Assembly (NCBI GenBank): GCA_036898135.1 | Contig: CM072525.1 | Coordinates: forward strand, 56,601,023-56,665,022 | DNA length: 64,000 bases | DNA from: Oncomelania hupensis | Taxonomy: Eukaryota; Mollusca; Gastropoda; Littorinimorpha; Pomatiopsidae | Direction of reading: 5' to 3' | In this document: one piece after another, positions 41,945 through 53,500 of the stretch | Numbering within the stretch: the first letter of the stretch is position 1 | Layout of the letters: each line of letters opens with the position of its first letter | Position numbers and translations under genes: made by a program | The notes under the pieces: model-generated | The model's input: only the letters and a program-made list of their open reading frames with translations | What the model was told of the DNA's origin: nothing | Database searches by the model: none

Positions 41945-42407
41945 GGCTTCCTAGAAAGACCATCAATTTTTTGGTCTATATGGGAAAACAGACACAGCTC
42001 GAGACCATGGAGTTAGTTTTTGTGAGCCAAACATGACATTATTTTTTAGGTGCACGGGTAGCCCGTGATCAAAACTGGTAAACATGATCAAAATCGGTGC
42101 AGGGGTTCCCGAGATATAGAATTTATACGACGCGAATCGCGCAACTAGTCTAAACTGTGTTTATATCACCAATATCATAACTCGCAGATCGTTGGGGCTG
42201 TTTTCTTGTTTTTGGGGGATACGCGGCAGCTGCATTAGAAAAAGCTATCCCATCCCCCATACCATCACTCGGGGGGGGGGGGGGGGGGGTCTTATCTCAT
42301 CACCCACCTCATGGGGGCACCCCCACCCCACCTACCCCCCACCGAGGTGATGTGTTTTTAACCACCATCTGTCTTGGCAGATGGAGCTGATCATTTTGCA
42401 ACAAACC

Positions 42408-42439
<32 letters not shown>

Positions 42440-42800
42440 GCATGCTTTAGGTCCAGCGGACTCTTCCGAGCCAAATGAGGACCGGATCACAAACCCGATT
42501 AAAATTGGTCAAGAATTAGGGGTACTTGACTCCTTTGTTATCCTATATCTCCGTTGTATCTTATTATCCCAAAAAATTTTCACTGAAAAATGTTCGCGCT
42601 ATTGAGCTGATTGATCATTTGGCAACAAACCCGATTAAAATTGGTCTAGAATTACGGGTAGGGCATTCAAAAACATGTATCAGCTACAATCGGACCTAAA
42701 TTGAAAAATGACTGAAGGAATCGCGCTATCGATCTGATCATTTTGACACCATCCGCACTAAAATCGGTTAAGAATTATTGGTTCTATGAGTGTTTTAGTA
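41945..42800. other. No gene; C/G runs, imperfect repeats, retroposon scrap
   Basis: Imperfect repetition of GCAACAAACCCGATTAAAAT with TTGGTCAAGAATTA occurs near 42398, 42485, 42625 and (diverged) 42752. A GT/G run lies at 42272-42288. A 66-bp minus-strand fragment of the TATA/hairpin retroposon with (TTGA)n tail is at 42411-42477. Confidence 0.6.
42411..42477 (-). mobile_element. TATA/hairpin retroposon, 3' fragment (copy E)
   Basis: TTGATTGATTGATTGATG tail, followed by CTTTAGGTCCAGCGGACTCT and TCCGAGCCAAATGAGGACCG, the 3' end of the family seen at 2133 and 33171. Confidence 0.8.
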
Positions 42801-42804
42801 GTTT

Positions 42805-43225
42805 TTGTATAGTGCTTCGGCTTGCGGATCGGAAGGTCCGGGTTCGAGCCCTGGCCGGGCCATTGTGTTGTGTCCTGGGAAAGACACTATCCTGTTTTCT
42901 ACTCTTCGGATGAGAGTATAAACCGAGGTCTAGTCTGTATCGCATACATTCCATCATACGGACTTTAAAGATCCTGACGCTCATGTCCTAGACGGGTGAG
43001 TGCCGGTGACAAGAAAACACCCAGCATGCACCTAGGTCCTTCTCCCCCATCCCTGGCTGCCCAGGATTGTGCTCAGTTGTCCGGGCGTCAGACCATGCGC
43101 CCAAAGGCGGCGGGTGGGCGTCTCGGGCGCCTTGAGTTAGATCCTGTATCGGGCCAGCACTTTGAGCAGCTCTTGAGCTGGAAAAGCGCTATATAGAACG
43201 ATTAAATAAATAAATAATAATAATA
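42805..43225 (+). mobile_element. tRNA-derived SINE, long form
   Basis: B box GGTTCGAGCCC near 42842, body with GAGTATAAACCGAGGTCTAG and GGACTTTAAAGATCCTGACG, and 3' end TTGAGCTGGAAAAGCGCTAT plus ATAAATAAATAATAAT tail. Same family as 31445, 44459 (short) and 59545. Confidence 0.85.
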
Positions 43226-43229
43226 TGTC

Positions 43230-44014
43230 TGTAACCCTTCATACGGTCAACATTTTAGTGTCAAATGCTCAGCGTGTTTTAACCAGAAACATAGCTAAAC
43301 TATCGCTCTTTAATTGGAAAAGGAACAGGTACTCGGTGGCAGGATAGGACAGTCGAAGACTCCCTACTGTGACGCTCACTTATAGCTGTGATTGTATGTG
43401 TGCGAACGTGAAAACAGCCTAAGCTGAAGATTGGTGTGTGTGGGGTGTGGCTGCAGATACACACACACTGGTAACAAATTGCGCACATCAAAGAAGTTTT
43501 GGAAAGCCGCCACTCAAAAACTTGGCCAAGTATTTGTTAGAGTAGGCTTATTTGAGCAACGAAATGGAGTCTAGCTATTGTTGTTGAATCAAATTTTATT
43601 CACAATTGTATTCATCAGAATAAAATTTGATACATTTGCACTAACCTAACCCTACTAGTGTGCGAAATTAAAAGGAAATCGTAGCTACCGTTTTGGGGTC
43701 TGGGTTGTGATCCATCGTTTTAGGAGACATGTTCTTTTTGGGGGGTTGGATCACTAAAACAGTCACTCTGAACTCAATAATTGAGCTATGCCAATGATTT
43801 TGATCTCCTAACCTAACGCACTACCATTAGACCATCGCGCAATAGGGTTATCTGTGGTGAGGGTGGCTAAAAGGCGGCGATCTGAACCAACATACACGCT
43901 CACCTGTCTCATCTACAGGTGATGTAGTGATATGATATGGATGGGGTAAAGTGTTAGTTTGGGTAGAGTGGGGGAGGAGGATCCCAACCACCTCTAGTTA
44001 TGTTGGTTAATAGG
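43230..44014. other. No gene; possible tRNA-like SINE head near 43800-43850
   Basis: The minus strand at 43790-43850 reads GCGATGGTCTAATGGTAGTG, an A-box-like phrase, but no good B box follows. Otherwise nothing is recognised. Confidence 0.35.
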
Positions 44015-44023
44015 ATAGCTTTG

Positions 44024-44175
44024 TAGAGCACTGAAGTGTCGCACAAACTGAATTGTCGTACGGACGACACTTCATGCGGTGCGACACTTCTGACTCGAAC
44101 ACTGAAGTGTCGCACGAGACGACAGTTCAGTTTGTGCGACACTTCAGTGTTTGATGTCAGATATAAACTGTCGCA
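44024..44175 (+). repeat. Left terminal inverted repeat of the 5-kb element
   Basis: Contains AGAGCACTGAAGTGTCGCAC, then GTACGGACGACACTTCA, GTGCGACACTTC, and again CACTGAAGTGTCGCACGAGA and CGACACTTCAGTG. Its first ~65 bases are a near-perfect inverted match to the right end. Confidence 0.85.
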
Positions 44176-44458
44176 TTTTGAAAAGTGCACATGATGATTG
44201 ATGATGATTTTGATGATGATTTTGATGGTGTTTTTGATGGTGATTTTGATGTTGATTGTGATGGTGATTTTGGTGATTTTGATGATTTTTGATGATGATT
44301 TTGATGGTGATTTTGTGATGATGATTTTGAGGATGATTTGAGGATGATTTTGAGGTTGATTTTGTTACATTTTCGTAACCACTGTCGATAATTGTGGGAA
44401 AAAAATCTATTGATGTTGTACATATATGTTTTTATACGTCGATTTGTCTCTCTCTTGG

Positions 44459-44635
44459 CGGCAGGGATAGCTCTGTGGTCAGTGCGCAGGCTTAGTGTGT
44501 GTGCATCTCGGACGACGTGGGTTCAATCTTGACTTCAGCAACACTATTGTGCATGCTGGATATTGGTGGCCAGCGCCTTGAGAAGCTATCTGAGCTTGGA
44601 AGTGCGCTATATAAGAACAATCCCTTTCATTTTTT
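44459..44635 (+). mobile_element. Short tRNA-derived SINE within the 5-kb element
   Basis: Head GGATAGCTCTGTGGTCAGTG (A box) and GGGTTCAATC (B box), ending AAGTGCGCTATATAAGAACA. It lacks the central CTTTAAAGATCCTGACG module of the long form. Confidence 0.8.
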
Positions 44636-44639
44636 TGTC

Positions 44640-47600
44640 TCTTTTTCTTTCTCAACTTTCGAAGTCTGCTTACTTATTATCTGTCTGTCTGTCTCATTCT
44701 GTCTGTTGTCTCTGTCTGTATGTCTGTACGTCTTGTCTTTCTCTCTGTTTTTCTCTGCCTGTCTGTCTCTCAGTCTGTCTCTTGTCAGTCTCTTTCTCTG
44801 TCTGTCTGTCTCTCTTCTGTGGTTGCTCTCTGTCTCTCTCTCCTGTCTGGCGTCTGACTGTCTCTCTCTCTCTCTCTCTCTGTCTGCCTGATCTCTCTCT
44901 CTCTCTCTCTCTGCCCTCTGTCTGTCTCTTTCTTTCTGTCTTTCTATATGTCTGTCTGTCTCTCTCTGTATGTCTCATCTGTATGTCTGTCTATGTCTGT
45001 ATTTCTGTCTGTCTCTCTGTCTCTCTCTCTCACGTCTTTCTGTTTGTCTGTTTCTGTGTCTGTCTCTCTGTCTCTGCCTCTGTCTCTCTGTCTCTGTCTC
45101 TGTCTAACTGTATCTCTCTTCTTTCTTCTTTCACATTTTACGTCTATACACAATGTGTGATTTTAGACGACCTTCACTCACTCATCTTTTTACATAATAC
45201 ACACATATTTACAAAGTACACTCACATATTATACAAAAAACACATTTTGCTCAAAGTCCATACAATAATTTATATATATATATATTTGATATATATATAT
45301 TTTGATATATATATATATATATATATTTATATTATGATATATATAACATTTACATACATATATATATATACACATTACATACATATATATACATTTACAC
45401 ACACATTTATACACAACCATACATCATACATATACACATTAGACACATATTTATTTCGATATTAACAAACGATATCAATAAAATATTACACAACTGTGCC
45501 TAAGGACTATCTATGAAGGACTTAAACAGTTCATAAATTGCTGCGGACTATTACAGATGTCAGCTACAGTATTTGATTTCAATATATGTGCTGTTTTAAT
45601 GTAGGCACGAAAGTTATATGTTGTTGAGAATGCCATACAAACACATTCCATATTTTTTTTAACATATTTTTCTAAAGGATTACATTTCCATCGGTACATT
45701 TGATATAATTCTCCTGTCTGAAAGGGGTTAATATGGTTATTTGACAAAATTCTGAACTTTCTTAATATCAAACTGCATGAATATGTGTTATTTGTCAAGA
45801 AGTTAGCATTATGTTTTTTATGCTCTTTTTGCCATTGGTTGATATGTATTCATTAAGTGAAAGAGGATTTCAATCTTAACATATTGCATTGTTTGTTAGC
45901 TCCAGACTTGGCAGCGCATAAACTCTTTCATTATTTTGCCTCTCTCTGTATTTTTGTCTCTCTCTCTATTTTCTCTGTCTGTGTCTGTCTCTCTCTCTGT
46001 GTCTCTGTCTGTCTCTTCTCTCTGTCTGTGTCTGTCTATCTGTCTGTCTCTGTCTGTTTTCTCTTCTGTCTGTCTCTGTATCTCTCTGTTTTTTCTTTCG
46101 CTTTCTCTTACGTCTATACAATGTGTGATTTTATTTCTTTATCTCTCTCTCTTTCTACACACACACACACACACACACTTTACAACACACACCACACTCA
46201 ACACACACACCTCAAGCACAATTCTTTTATATGTTATTTCTAATATATAATTTTGTCTCTATATTATATATATATAGACAACATCTTAATGTGTTTACAG
46301 TTCATATCTGTTGTCTCTGTCTCCGCAGTCTCTCTGTCCGTATCTTCCATTCCTCGTCCTTTCTCCCTTTCTCTGTCTCTATTCAGCGCTCTCTCTCTTT
46401 CTGTCTGTCAGCATTCTTATACTGTCTTCTAATGTGTGTTTTATAAATGTAAGTATTCTCTACTCTCATACATACATACATACATACATACAAACATAGT
46501 CTAAGTACATAAATAACACATATATAAAAATACACTTACATTTAATATTCTTATTTAATTAATAATATTCTATATTTATTATTAATGTTATATAGATTTA
46601 TATATACATTATGTTATTTTTTATTCTATGTTATATGTATTCACACACATAGACAGATAATATACAGAGACAAACATACAAAATAGACACTGAAAGACAG
46701 CAGCATAAACATTTTATTACAAAAATATTAACATTAATTTTTATATTATTTTCCAATGTATTTTATTCTTACACATACAACTGTCTGCCTCACTATAAAC
46801 AGTTCATTGAATATATAACATTACATAGAACAAAGCATTCATAATCATTACTATAACACCAAAGGAATATATATGTATATTTTAAAACAACAACAAACAT
46901 TACCAACACACACACTTTCACATATTTTGGACTTAACGAGAGAAAAAAAAAGAAAAAAAACATACAGAGACAGAGACTATACTGTCAAAAAGACAACAAG
47001 AGACAGAGAAAACACAAAACAAAACACAAAACAACAAGAACAGAGACATAAGAACAGACAAGAAGTTGCAGACAAAATACATAGAAAGCATAAAAACAGA
47101 TAGACAGAGATGAAAGCCAAAAAACAGATAGACAAAAGACTCAGCAGCAGAAATAAAGCATAGATAGTCTCTCTGTCCTCTCTATTGTCCTCTTTCTCTT
47201 CTGTTCTCGTCTCTCTCTCTGTCTCTGTGTCTGTCTATCTGTCTTGTTGTCTATACCTGTCTGTTTCTATCTTTTCATTTATCTCTCTGTCTATAATAAT
47301 ATAATTGTACATTGTGACATTAGTACAAAATGTAACAAATTATTATCTCTCTCTCTCTCACACAACACACACACACACATAACACAACACAAGACACACA
47401 CACACACAAAACACACGCGTTTTTATTAATTTTTTAACGTCTCTTGTTGTTTATATAGACAACATTTATATGTGTGTTTTTATGTTGTTATAAAATACAA
47501 TGATTGATTCAATAATACCTACAAAATTCCGATCCCCCCTCCCCCCCCCCTTACCCTTTGGTGTCGGTGGGTTTAGTTGTTTGAGATTATGTGTCCACAA

Positions 47601-48010
47601 TGTTTGTGTGCTTTCACATACCACACATACATACATACATACATAACATACAATATATAGAACACATTAATAAATAAAATATAAAATAATATATAAAGTA
47701 CAATACCGTAGTTTAAACTAAAATTGTGTATGTGTGAAGTGTATTGGGTGTGTATAAAGAGACAGATAGACGACTACACTGGACTCAACATTCAAACATT
47801 AATTTGCATTCTTACTTGAACATAGAATATATCGATTTTTATATATATTATATAGCTTATTAATTCAACAACCCACACCCAATCACAGTGATAGACAGAG
47901 AGAGAGACAGACAAAGAGAGACAGATAGAGAGAGAGACAGACAGGAGAGAGAGAGACAGAAAGAGAAAGTCACGAGAACAGAGTACAGTGTGTGACGTGA
48001 TGCTAGTATG
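44640..48010. repeat. Low-complexity interior of the 5-kb element
   Basis: CT/GTCT-rich tracts (44640-45120, 45945-46100, 46330-46420, 47160-47280), TA-rich arrays (45265-45400), CA-rich arrays (46155-46210, 47360-47420) and purine-rich sequence (46930-47160). A minus-strand 95-codon frame at 45511-45798 containing GELYQMYRWKCNPLEKYVKK is the only non-repetitive candidate and is not recognised. Confidence 0.7.
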
Positions 48011-48270
48011 CGGGGGGGTGTGGGGGGTGCCTGAGCGTGTTGGGGTGGGGGGGTGGGGGTGGGGGGGGGAGGGGGGGGGGGAGTTTGGGGGGTTAGGGAG
48101 AGGGTTTGGGTGGGGTTAGTGTTAGTGTTCCAGTGGGGGGGGGGGGGGGGGGGGGGGGGGGGTGGGGGGGTGGGGGGGGGGGGGGGAGAGAGAGAGGAGA
48201 GGGGAGGGGGAGGGGGAGAGTGAGGGGGAGAGAGAGAGAGAGAGAGGGAGAGAGAGAGAGAGTGTGTCCG
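48010..48270 (+). repeat. Extreme G-rich / GA tract
   Basis: Runs of G up to about 22 bases with interspersed T and A (48010-48190) pass into GGGA and GAGAGA (48186-48262). It encodes Gly/Glu frames on plus and Pro frames on minus that are not genes. Many G-quadruplex arrangements are possible. Confidence 0.95.
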
Positions 48271-48884
48271 AGTGTTTTTCACCATTGACCACTGCCCCCC
48301 CAGCAATGGAAAACCCACTCCCTCTACACTAACCCTAACTAACCCTTTTAACCGAAACTCTAATATCCATATAGGCCTAATCCGCCATACTGTCCGGAGC
48401 CGTGCGACACAGCTTTTGGATGACCCTAACCCATTCAGCCAAGTTTTCCTATACAGGAGGGACGGCAGCTCAGTGGGTCGCCCCCCCCCCCCCCCCAAAT
48501 TAAAAATAGTACTTTATTGACAGAAACGTAAAAACGCTTACTGACTCAAGTTAAAAATGGTGCAGTGAAATAAAGTAAAAATGTAAACTTAATATAAAAC
48601 GCAAGCTATGTATATTGCTTAATGTTTTCTAAAATTCAAGTGAGAGAGAGTGAGTGAGCGTGGGGAGGGGGGACGGAGAGTGAGCTGGGGAGAGAGAGAG
48701 AGAGAAGGGAGAGAGAGAGAGAGTGTGGGTCCGACGTTTTTCAATTGACCACTGCCGCCCCGGCCAGCAATGAAAACAATTTTCTTACACGAAAAGGACA
48801 AAGTTCCAAGTACACTGACAAAGCCATATTAATAATTTTATTTCGAACATTTTGTATAGCGCACATATTCACATATTATGCTCA

Positions 48885-49073
48885 ATGAAGTGTCGTCCGG
48901 GCGACAGTTCAGTTTTTTGCGACACTTCAGTGCTCAATATCAGATCTGAAGTATCGCCGACGTCAGTTCAGTTTGTGCGACACTTCAGTGTTGAGGATCA
49001 CCCCGAAGTGTCGCACCGCAACTGAAGTGTCGTCCGTACGACATTCAGTTTTGTGCGACACTTCAGTGCTCTG
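48885..49073 (-). repeat. Right terminal inverted repeat of the 5-kb element
   Basis: Read inward it starts CAGAGCACTGAAGTGTCGCA and repeats the ACTGAAGTGTCGCA module about four times with intervening GTCGTCCGGGCGACAG-type palindromes. It is longer than the left repeat by at least one module. Confidence 0.85.
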
Positions 49074-51957
49074 ATAGCTTGATCTCTATTGATAGATAGA
49101 TGGTCCAGAATATAAAGTGCAAACAGAGTAGGGTCCATGTGTTATGGGTTGTGTGTATTGATCAAGTTCATGTCTCACAGTCAGATAATAAAGCTTTGTT
49201 GTATCTTGTATCTGGTATCCCTTGATGCTGAGTCCTAGACACATCCTATAGTACGCCAAGAAACAAAACCAGCCCCAAGTTAGGGGAGGGGTGATACGAT
49301 AGGAGCTCCCAAAGTGATGATGGCATGGGTTGATAGAGGAAAGTGTGTACAATCGTTGCGCGATTTGCGTCGTATAAGTTCAATACCTCAAGAACCACTT
49401 CACCCAGTCTGTTCCCATTTACCAGTTATGTTCTAGCCCCAACCCTGCATATAGTCCCCCAACACGGAAAGAATGAAAGAACGCGTTGGGGAGAGGTGAC
49501 TGTTTGATTGATCTGACCGTCCTGAAATCCTTGTACAAAATGACCAAATACTTTCGATCCAAAGTGGCCACCTCATGGGGATGAATTTGGCTGCTTTTCC
49601 AACATTGTTCGGTCAGGGTATGTGTGCTGTACCCACTTCGTGCACCTAAACGGTGCCTTTGGCAGTATTTTGGGCGCCAGACGGTTTCCCGCCCAAATGT
49701 CCGGTCGTTATTGGGAGATTGGAACCCTTTCAAAGTACAGACCTCTAAGAACCTGAAGTTTCTCCTCAACCCATCCAGTCAGGCGGTCCATATTGGGCTC
49801 ATCCCCAAGAGGACCCCCTGAATGCTTCACCTATCTCAAGAAGAGTTGATGGATCACAACCCAAACCCCTAACCCTAAAGCAGCATCACAGCCACTGTCC
49901 ACATAGGAATAAGCAATAGCCTAGCTCTTTGGGTTGAGGCAGAGGTGACTGTTTGATTAAGATTAAGATAGTTAGGGGGATGGGGGATGGGATACGACCC
50001 CCGAGGTATGGGACTGGTGATAGCTTGATCTGTATTGATAGATAGAGGTCCAGGAACAATGTAAAGTGCAACCAGAGTAGGGTCCATGTGTTATGGGTTG
50101 TGTGTATTGATCAAGTTCATGTCTCACAGTCAGATAATAAAGCTCTGTTGTATCTTGTATCTGGTATCCCTTGATGCTGAGTCCTAGACACATCCTATAG
50201 TACGCCAAGAAACAAAACCAGCCCCAAGTTAGGGGAGGGGTGATACGATAGGAGCTCCCAAAGTGATGATGGCATGGGTTGATAGAGGAAAGTGTGTACA
50301 ATCGTTGCGCGATTTGCGTCGTATAAGTTCCATACCTCAAGAACCACTTCACCCAGTCTGTTCCCATTTACCAGTTATGTTCTAGCCCCAACCCTGCATA
50401 TAGTCCCCCAACACGGAAAGAATGAAAGAACGCGTTGGGGAGAGGTGACTGTTTGATTGATCTGACCGTCCTGAAATCCTTGTACAAAATGACCAAATAC
50501 TTTCGATCCAAAGTGGCCACCTCATGGGGATGAATTTGGCTGCTTTTCCAACATTGTTCGGTCAGGGTATGTGTGCTGTACCCACTTCGTGCACCTAAAC
50601 GGTGCCTTTGGCAGTATTTTGGGCGCCAGACGGTTTCCCGCCCAAATGTCCGGTCGTTATTGGGAGATTGGAACCCTTTCAAAGTACAGACCTCTAAGAA
50701 CCTGAAGTTTCTCCTCAACCCATCCAGTCAGGCGGTCCATATTGGGCTCATCCCCAAGAGGACCCCCTGAATGCTTCACCTATCTCAAGAAGAGTTGATG
50801 GATCACAACCCAAACCCCTAACCCTAAAGCAGCATCACAGCCACTGTCCACATAGGAATAAGCAATAGCCTAGCTCTTTGGGTTGAGGCAGAGGTGACTG
50901 TTTGATTAAGATTAAGATAGTTAGGGGGATGGGGGATGGGATACGACCCCCGAGGTATGGGACTGGTGATAGCTTGATCTGTATTGATAGATAGAGGTCC
51001 AGGAACAATGTAAAGTGCAACCAGAGTAGGGTCCATGTGTTATGGGTTGTGTGTATTGATCAAGTTCATGTCTCACAGTCAGATAATAAAGCTCTGTTGT
51101 ATCTTGTATCTGGTATCCCTTGATGCTGAGTCCTAGACACATCCTATAGTACGCCAAGAAACAAAACCAGCCCCAAGTTAGGGGAGGGGTGATACGATAG
51201 GAGCTCCCAAAGTGATGATGGCATGGGTTGATAGAGGAAAGTGTGTACAATCGTTGCGCGATTTTGCGTCGTATAAGTTCAATACCTCAAGAACCACTTC
51301 ACCCAGTCTGTTCCCATTTACCAGTTATGTTCTAGCCCCAACCCTGCATATAGTCCCCCAACACGGAAAGAATGAAAGAACGCGTTGGGGAGAGGTGACT
51401 GTTTGATTGATCTGACCGTCCTGAAATCCTTGTACAAAATGACCAAATACTTTCGATCCAAAGTGGCCACCTCATGGGGATGAATTTGGCTGCTTTTCCA
51501 ACATTGTTCGGTCAGGGTATGTGTGCTGTACCCACTTCGTGCACCTAAACGGTGCCTTTGGCAGTATTTTGGGCGCCAGACGGTTTCCCGCCCAAATGTC
51601 CGGTCGTTATTGGGAGATTGGAACCCTTTCAAAGTACAGACCTCTAAGAACCTGAAGTTTCTCCTCAACCCATCCAGTCAGGCGGTCCATATTGGGCTCA
51701 TCCCCAAGAGGACCCCCTGAATGCTTCACCTATCTCAAGAAGAATTGATGGATCACAACCCAAACCCCTAACCCTAAAGCAGCATCACAGCCACTGTCCA
51801 CATAGGAATAAGCAATAGCCTAGCTCTTTGGGTTGAGGCAGAGGTGACTGTTTGATTAAGATTAAGATAGTTAGGGGGATGGGGGATGGGATACGACCCC
51901 CGAGGTATGGGACTGGTGATAGCTTGATCTGTATTGATAGATAGAGGTCCAGGAACA
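49073..51957. repeat. 949-bp tandem repeat, three units plus a partial
   Basis: Units start with GATAGCTTGATCT at 49073, 50019 and 50968, and a fourth begins at 51918 but diverges after GGTCCAGGAACA at 51957. Units 2 and 3 are almost identical; unit 1 differs slightly at its start. Each carries a minus-strand frame of 116 codons (49419-49769, 50368-50718, 51318-51668) beginning MRRNFRFLEVCTLKGF, unrecognised and identical in all three, which at this overall identity says nothing about selection. No RNA gene motif is visible. Confidence 0.95.
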
Positions 51958-52049
51958 GGTGAGCGTGTATGTTGGTATAGATCGCCGCGCTTTGAGCCTG
52001 ATTGATTTGGGAAATGGCGTGTATATAGCATCCTGTATTATTATTATTA

Positions 52050-52099
<50 letters not shown>

Positions 52100-52170
52100 C
52101 ATAATGCACTTTATTCCATTCAACATTCATCTTGAGGACTTGCTAACGGTCCTGAAAACGTTGGTCTAGA
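51958..52170. other. Array flank with (TTA)n microsatellite
   Basis: The TTA repeat at 52036-52100 is preceded by GCGCTTTGAGCCTGATTGAT and may be the tail of a retroposed element. No gene. Confidence 0.6.
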
Positions 52171-52402
52171 ATCATGGTCCTCGGTCTTAATACGGTTTAA
52201 GAGTGTGTAAGCAAGTGTGTACGGAAGTCCTCAACATGAATGCTATTTGTGAATGTGTGTATTAGGTCCTCACAATACACCCCCGCATCATGGTCCTCGG
52301 TCTTAATATGGTTTAAGAGTGTGTAAGCAAGTGTGTACGAAGTCCTCAACATGAATGCTATTTGTGAATGTGTGTATTTAGTCCTCACAAGACACCCCCC
52401 GC
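52171..52402. repeat. 116-bp tandem duplication
   Basis: ATCATGGTCCTCGGTCTTAA begins at 52171 and 52287. Each unit runs through GTGTGTAAGCAAGTGTGTAC and CCTCAACATGAATGC to GTCCTCACAA. A third partial match (GGTCTAGAATCATAGTCCTC) lies near 52564. Confidence 0.9.
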
Positions 52403-52605
52403 CAGTCTTCACTTATCACGCAACATACCAAGTCTAATAGCTCAAAGAGTAGTTACTATTTTGAAACGTACGACCCCTAGCGCTGCTTTCGGGAGCCAAG
52501 AGACAATGCTTGCAGTATCGAATCTCAAAAATACCTATTCTTTCTAATAGTCCCCACAACCGAGGTCTAGAATCATAGTCCTCAGGCTGTGTAAGCGTTC
52601 GAGTA

Positions 52606-52655
<50 letters not shown>

Positions 52656-52795
52656 TCAGGAACTCAGGAAACTTTAATGCGAGGCCACCAGCCTATAGGC
52701 ATGGGGATAACACAACAGACATGGAAAAAAGGAAAGAAAAGACAAAAATCACTAAAAATTTCAAAAGTTACAAAAATAAATATGACAAACACGCG

Positions 52796-53500
52796 TCATT
52801 TGACAGAATGTGTCTCAAAAAAAAAGTAAACATATTTTAGGTTACTTTTTTTCATCGCATAGAACGTAAACATCGCTACTGCTCTGGTAATAAACATACT
52901 ATCACTTTGTAATAAACAAAACACCAATGGTGGTACATCAACATTGAAGTGCATCAAAATGTACTTTTCACGAATATCCTTATACGCTGGACAATACCAC
53001 AAAAAATGCATTTCATTTTCAACATCCGTACAGAAAGGGCATGCCTTTGGAACAACACTGTATCTTTTATTTCCATTCAAGTCTATAATGCCTAGACGTA
53101 ACTTTACAAAGATATTTCTAAACTTAATTATAGTAATATCTGTTAAGTACTTCTCACACTGCAAGAGTGATTTAAAGGAACCATACACTGAGAACCTTTC
53201 GCTATCCATTAATTTACTAAACCATTCCTGTTTGTAGCAGTCTATCATACGTTGTCTGAAAACACGTAAAAAAGCTTTCTTATTTCCTACTCCCCCGTTC
53301 AACCAAACATGAGAAAAACCAAACATGTCAAAACAGTGTTTTATATTGTAAGCACAGTTATGTACATCAGTCTGACCTACAGGTAGTCTCAAAAATCTGT
53401 TTTTGCCCATTTCATATGCTTGCTTTGGTAGTCTAACAAGAAGCATGTCTTGCAATTTGAACCAGTATCTGACTGCACTTAGAGCACTGTCAATAAACAG
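52796..53500 (-). CDS. Non-LTR retrotransposon polyprotein, C-terminal part
   Basis: A 235-codon open frame that runs unbroken into the assembly gap, so the 5' part is missing. It starts FIDSALSAVRYWFKLQDM and continues LLVRLPKQAYEM. The key feature is the C-terminal zinc-binding segment, CPFCTDVENEMHFLWYCPAY (Cys-x2-Cys...His-x4-Cys), preceded by FVKLRLGIIDLNGNKRYSVV. This arrangement is typical of the region after RT in several LINE clades found in molluscs. It ends with a stop at 52796. No lesion is visible in the part present, so it could be a young copy. Confidence 0.75.
   Translation of the reverse strand: MFIDSALSAVRYWFKLQDMLLVRLPKQAYEMGKNRFLRLPVGQTDVHNCAYNIKHCFDMFGFSHVWLNGGVGNKKAFLRVFRQRMIDCYKQEWFSKLMDSERFSVYGSFKSLLQCEKYLTDITIIKFRNIFVKLRLGIIDLNGNKRYSVVPKACPFCTDVENEMHFLWYCPAYKDIREKYILMHFNVDVPPLVFCLLQSDSMFITRAVAMFTFYAMKKSNLKYVYFFFETHSVK

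Larger units (their letters stand above)
44024..49073. mobile_element. hAT-like 5-kb element with structured inverted ends
   Basis: The left end reads TAGAGCACTG and the right end, inward, CAGAGCACTG, both continuing AAGTGTCGCACAAA. ATAGCTTTG (44015-44023) and ATAGCTTG (49074-49081) flank it, an 8-bp duplication with one extra T. End form YAGAG plus an 8-bp duplication suggests hAT. Both ends are built of alternating direct and inverted copies of CTGAAGTGTCGCAC and CTGAACTGTCG, able to form hairpins. The inside is microsatellite, SINE and AT-rich sequence without transposase motifs, so the element is non-autonomous. Confidence 0.65.

Noticed and set aside
44499..45465. 300-codon plus frame of Ser/Leu/Cys/Val
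   Set aside because: Translation of CT/GTCT microsatellite followed by TA and CA repeats inside the hAT-like element.
47860..48498. 212-codon minus frame rich in Pro and Ser/Leu
   Set aside because: Lies across the C/G-rich and CT-rich low-complexity tract; no nonrepetitive protein signal.
44024..49073. CRISPR-like array in the terminal modules
   Set aside because: Repeats are palindromic transposon ends with irregular spacing, in animal DNA.
49858..49880. Telomere-like CCCTAACCCTAA
   Set aside because: Only two units, repeated because it lies inside each 949-bp unit; another short match near 48325 is also isolated.
49073..51957. Tandem array as rDNA or small-RNA gene cluster
   Set aside because: No 5S, 18S, histone or U-RNA sequence could be recognised in the unit.
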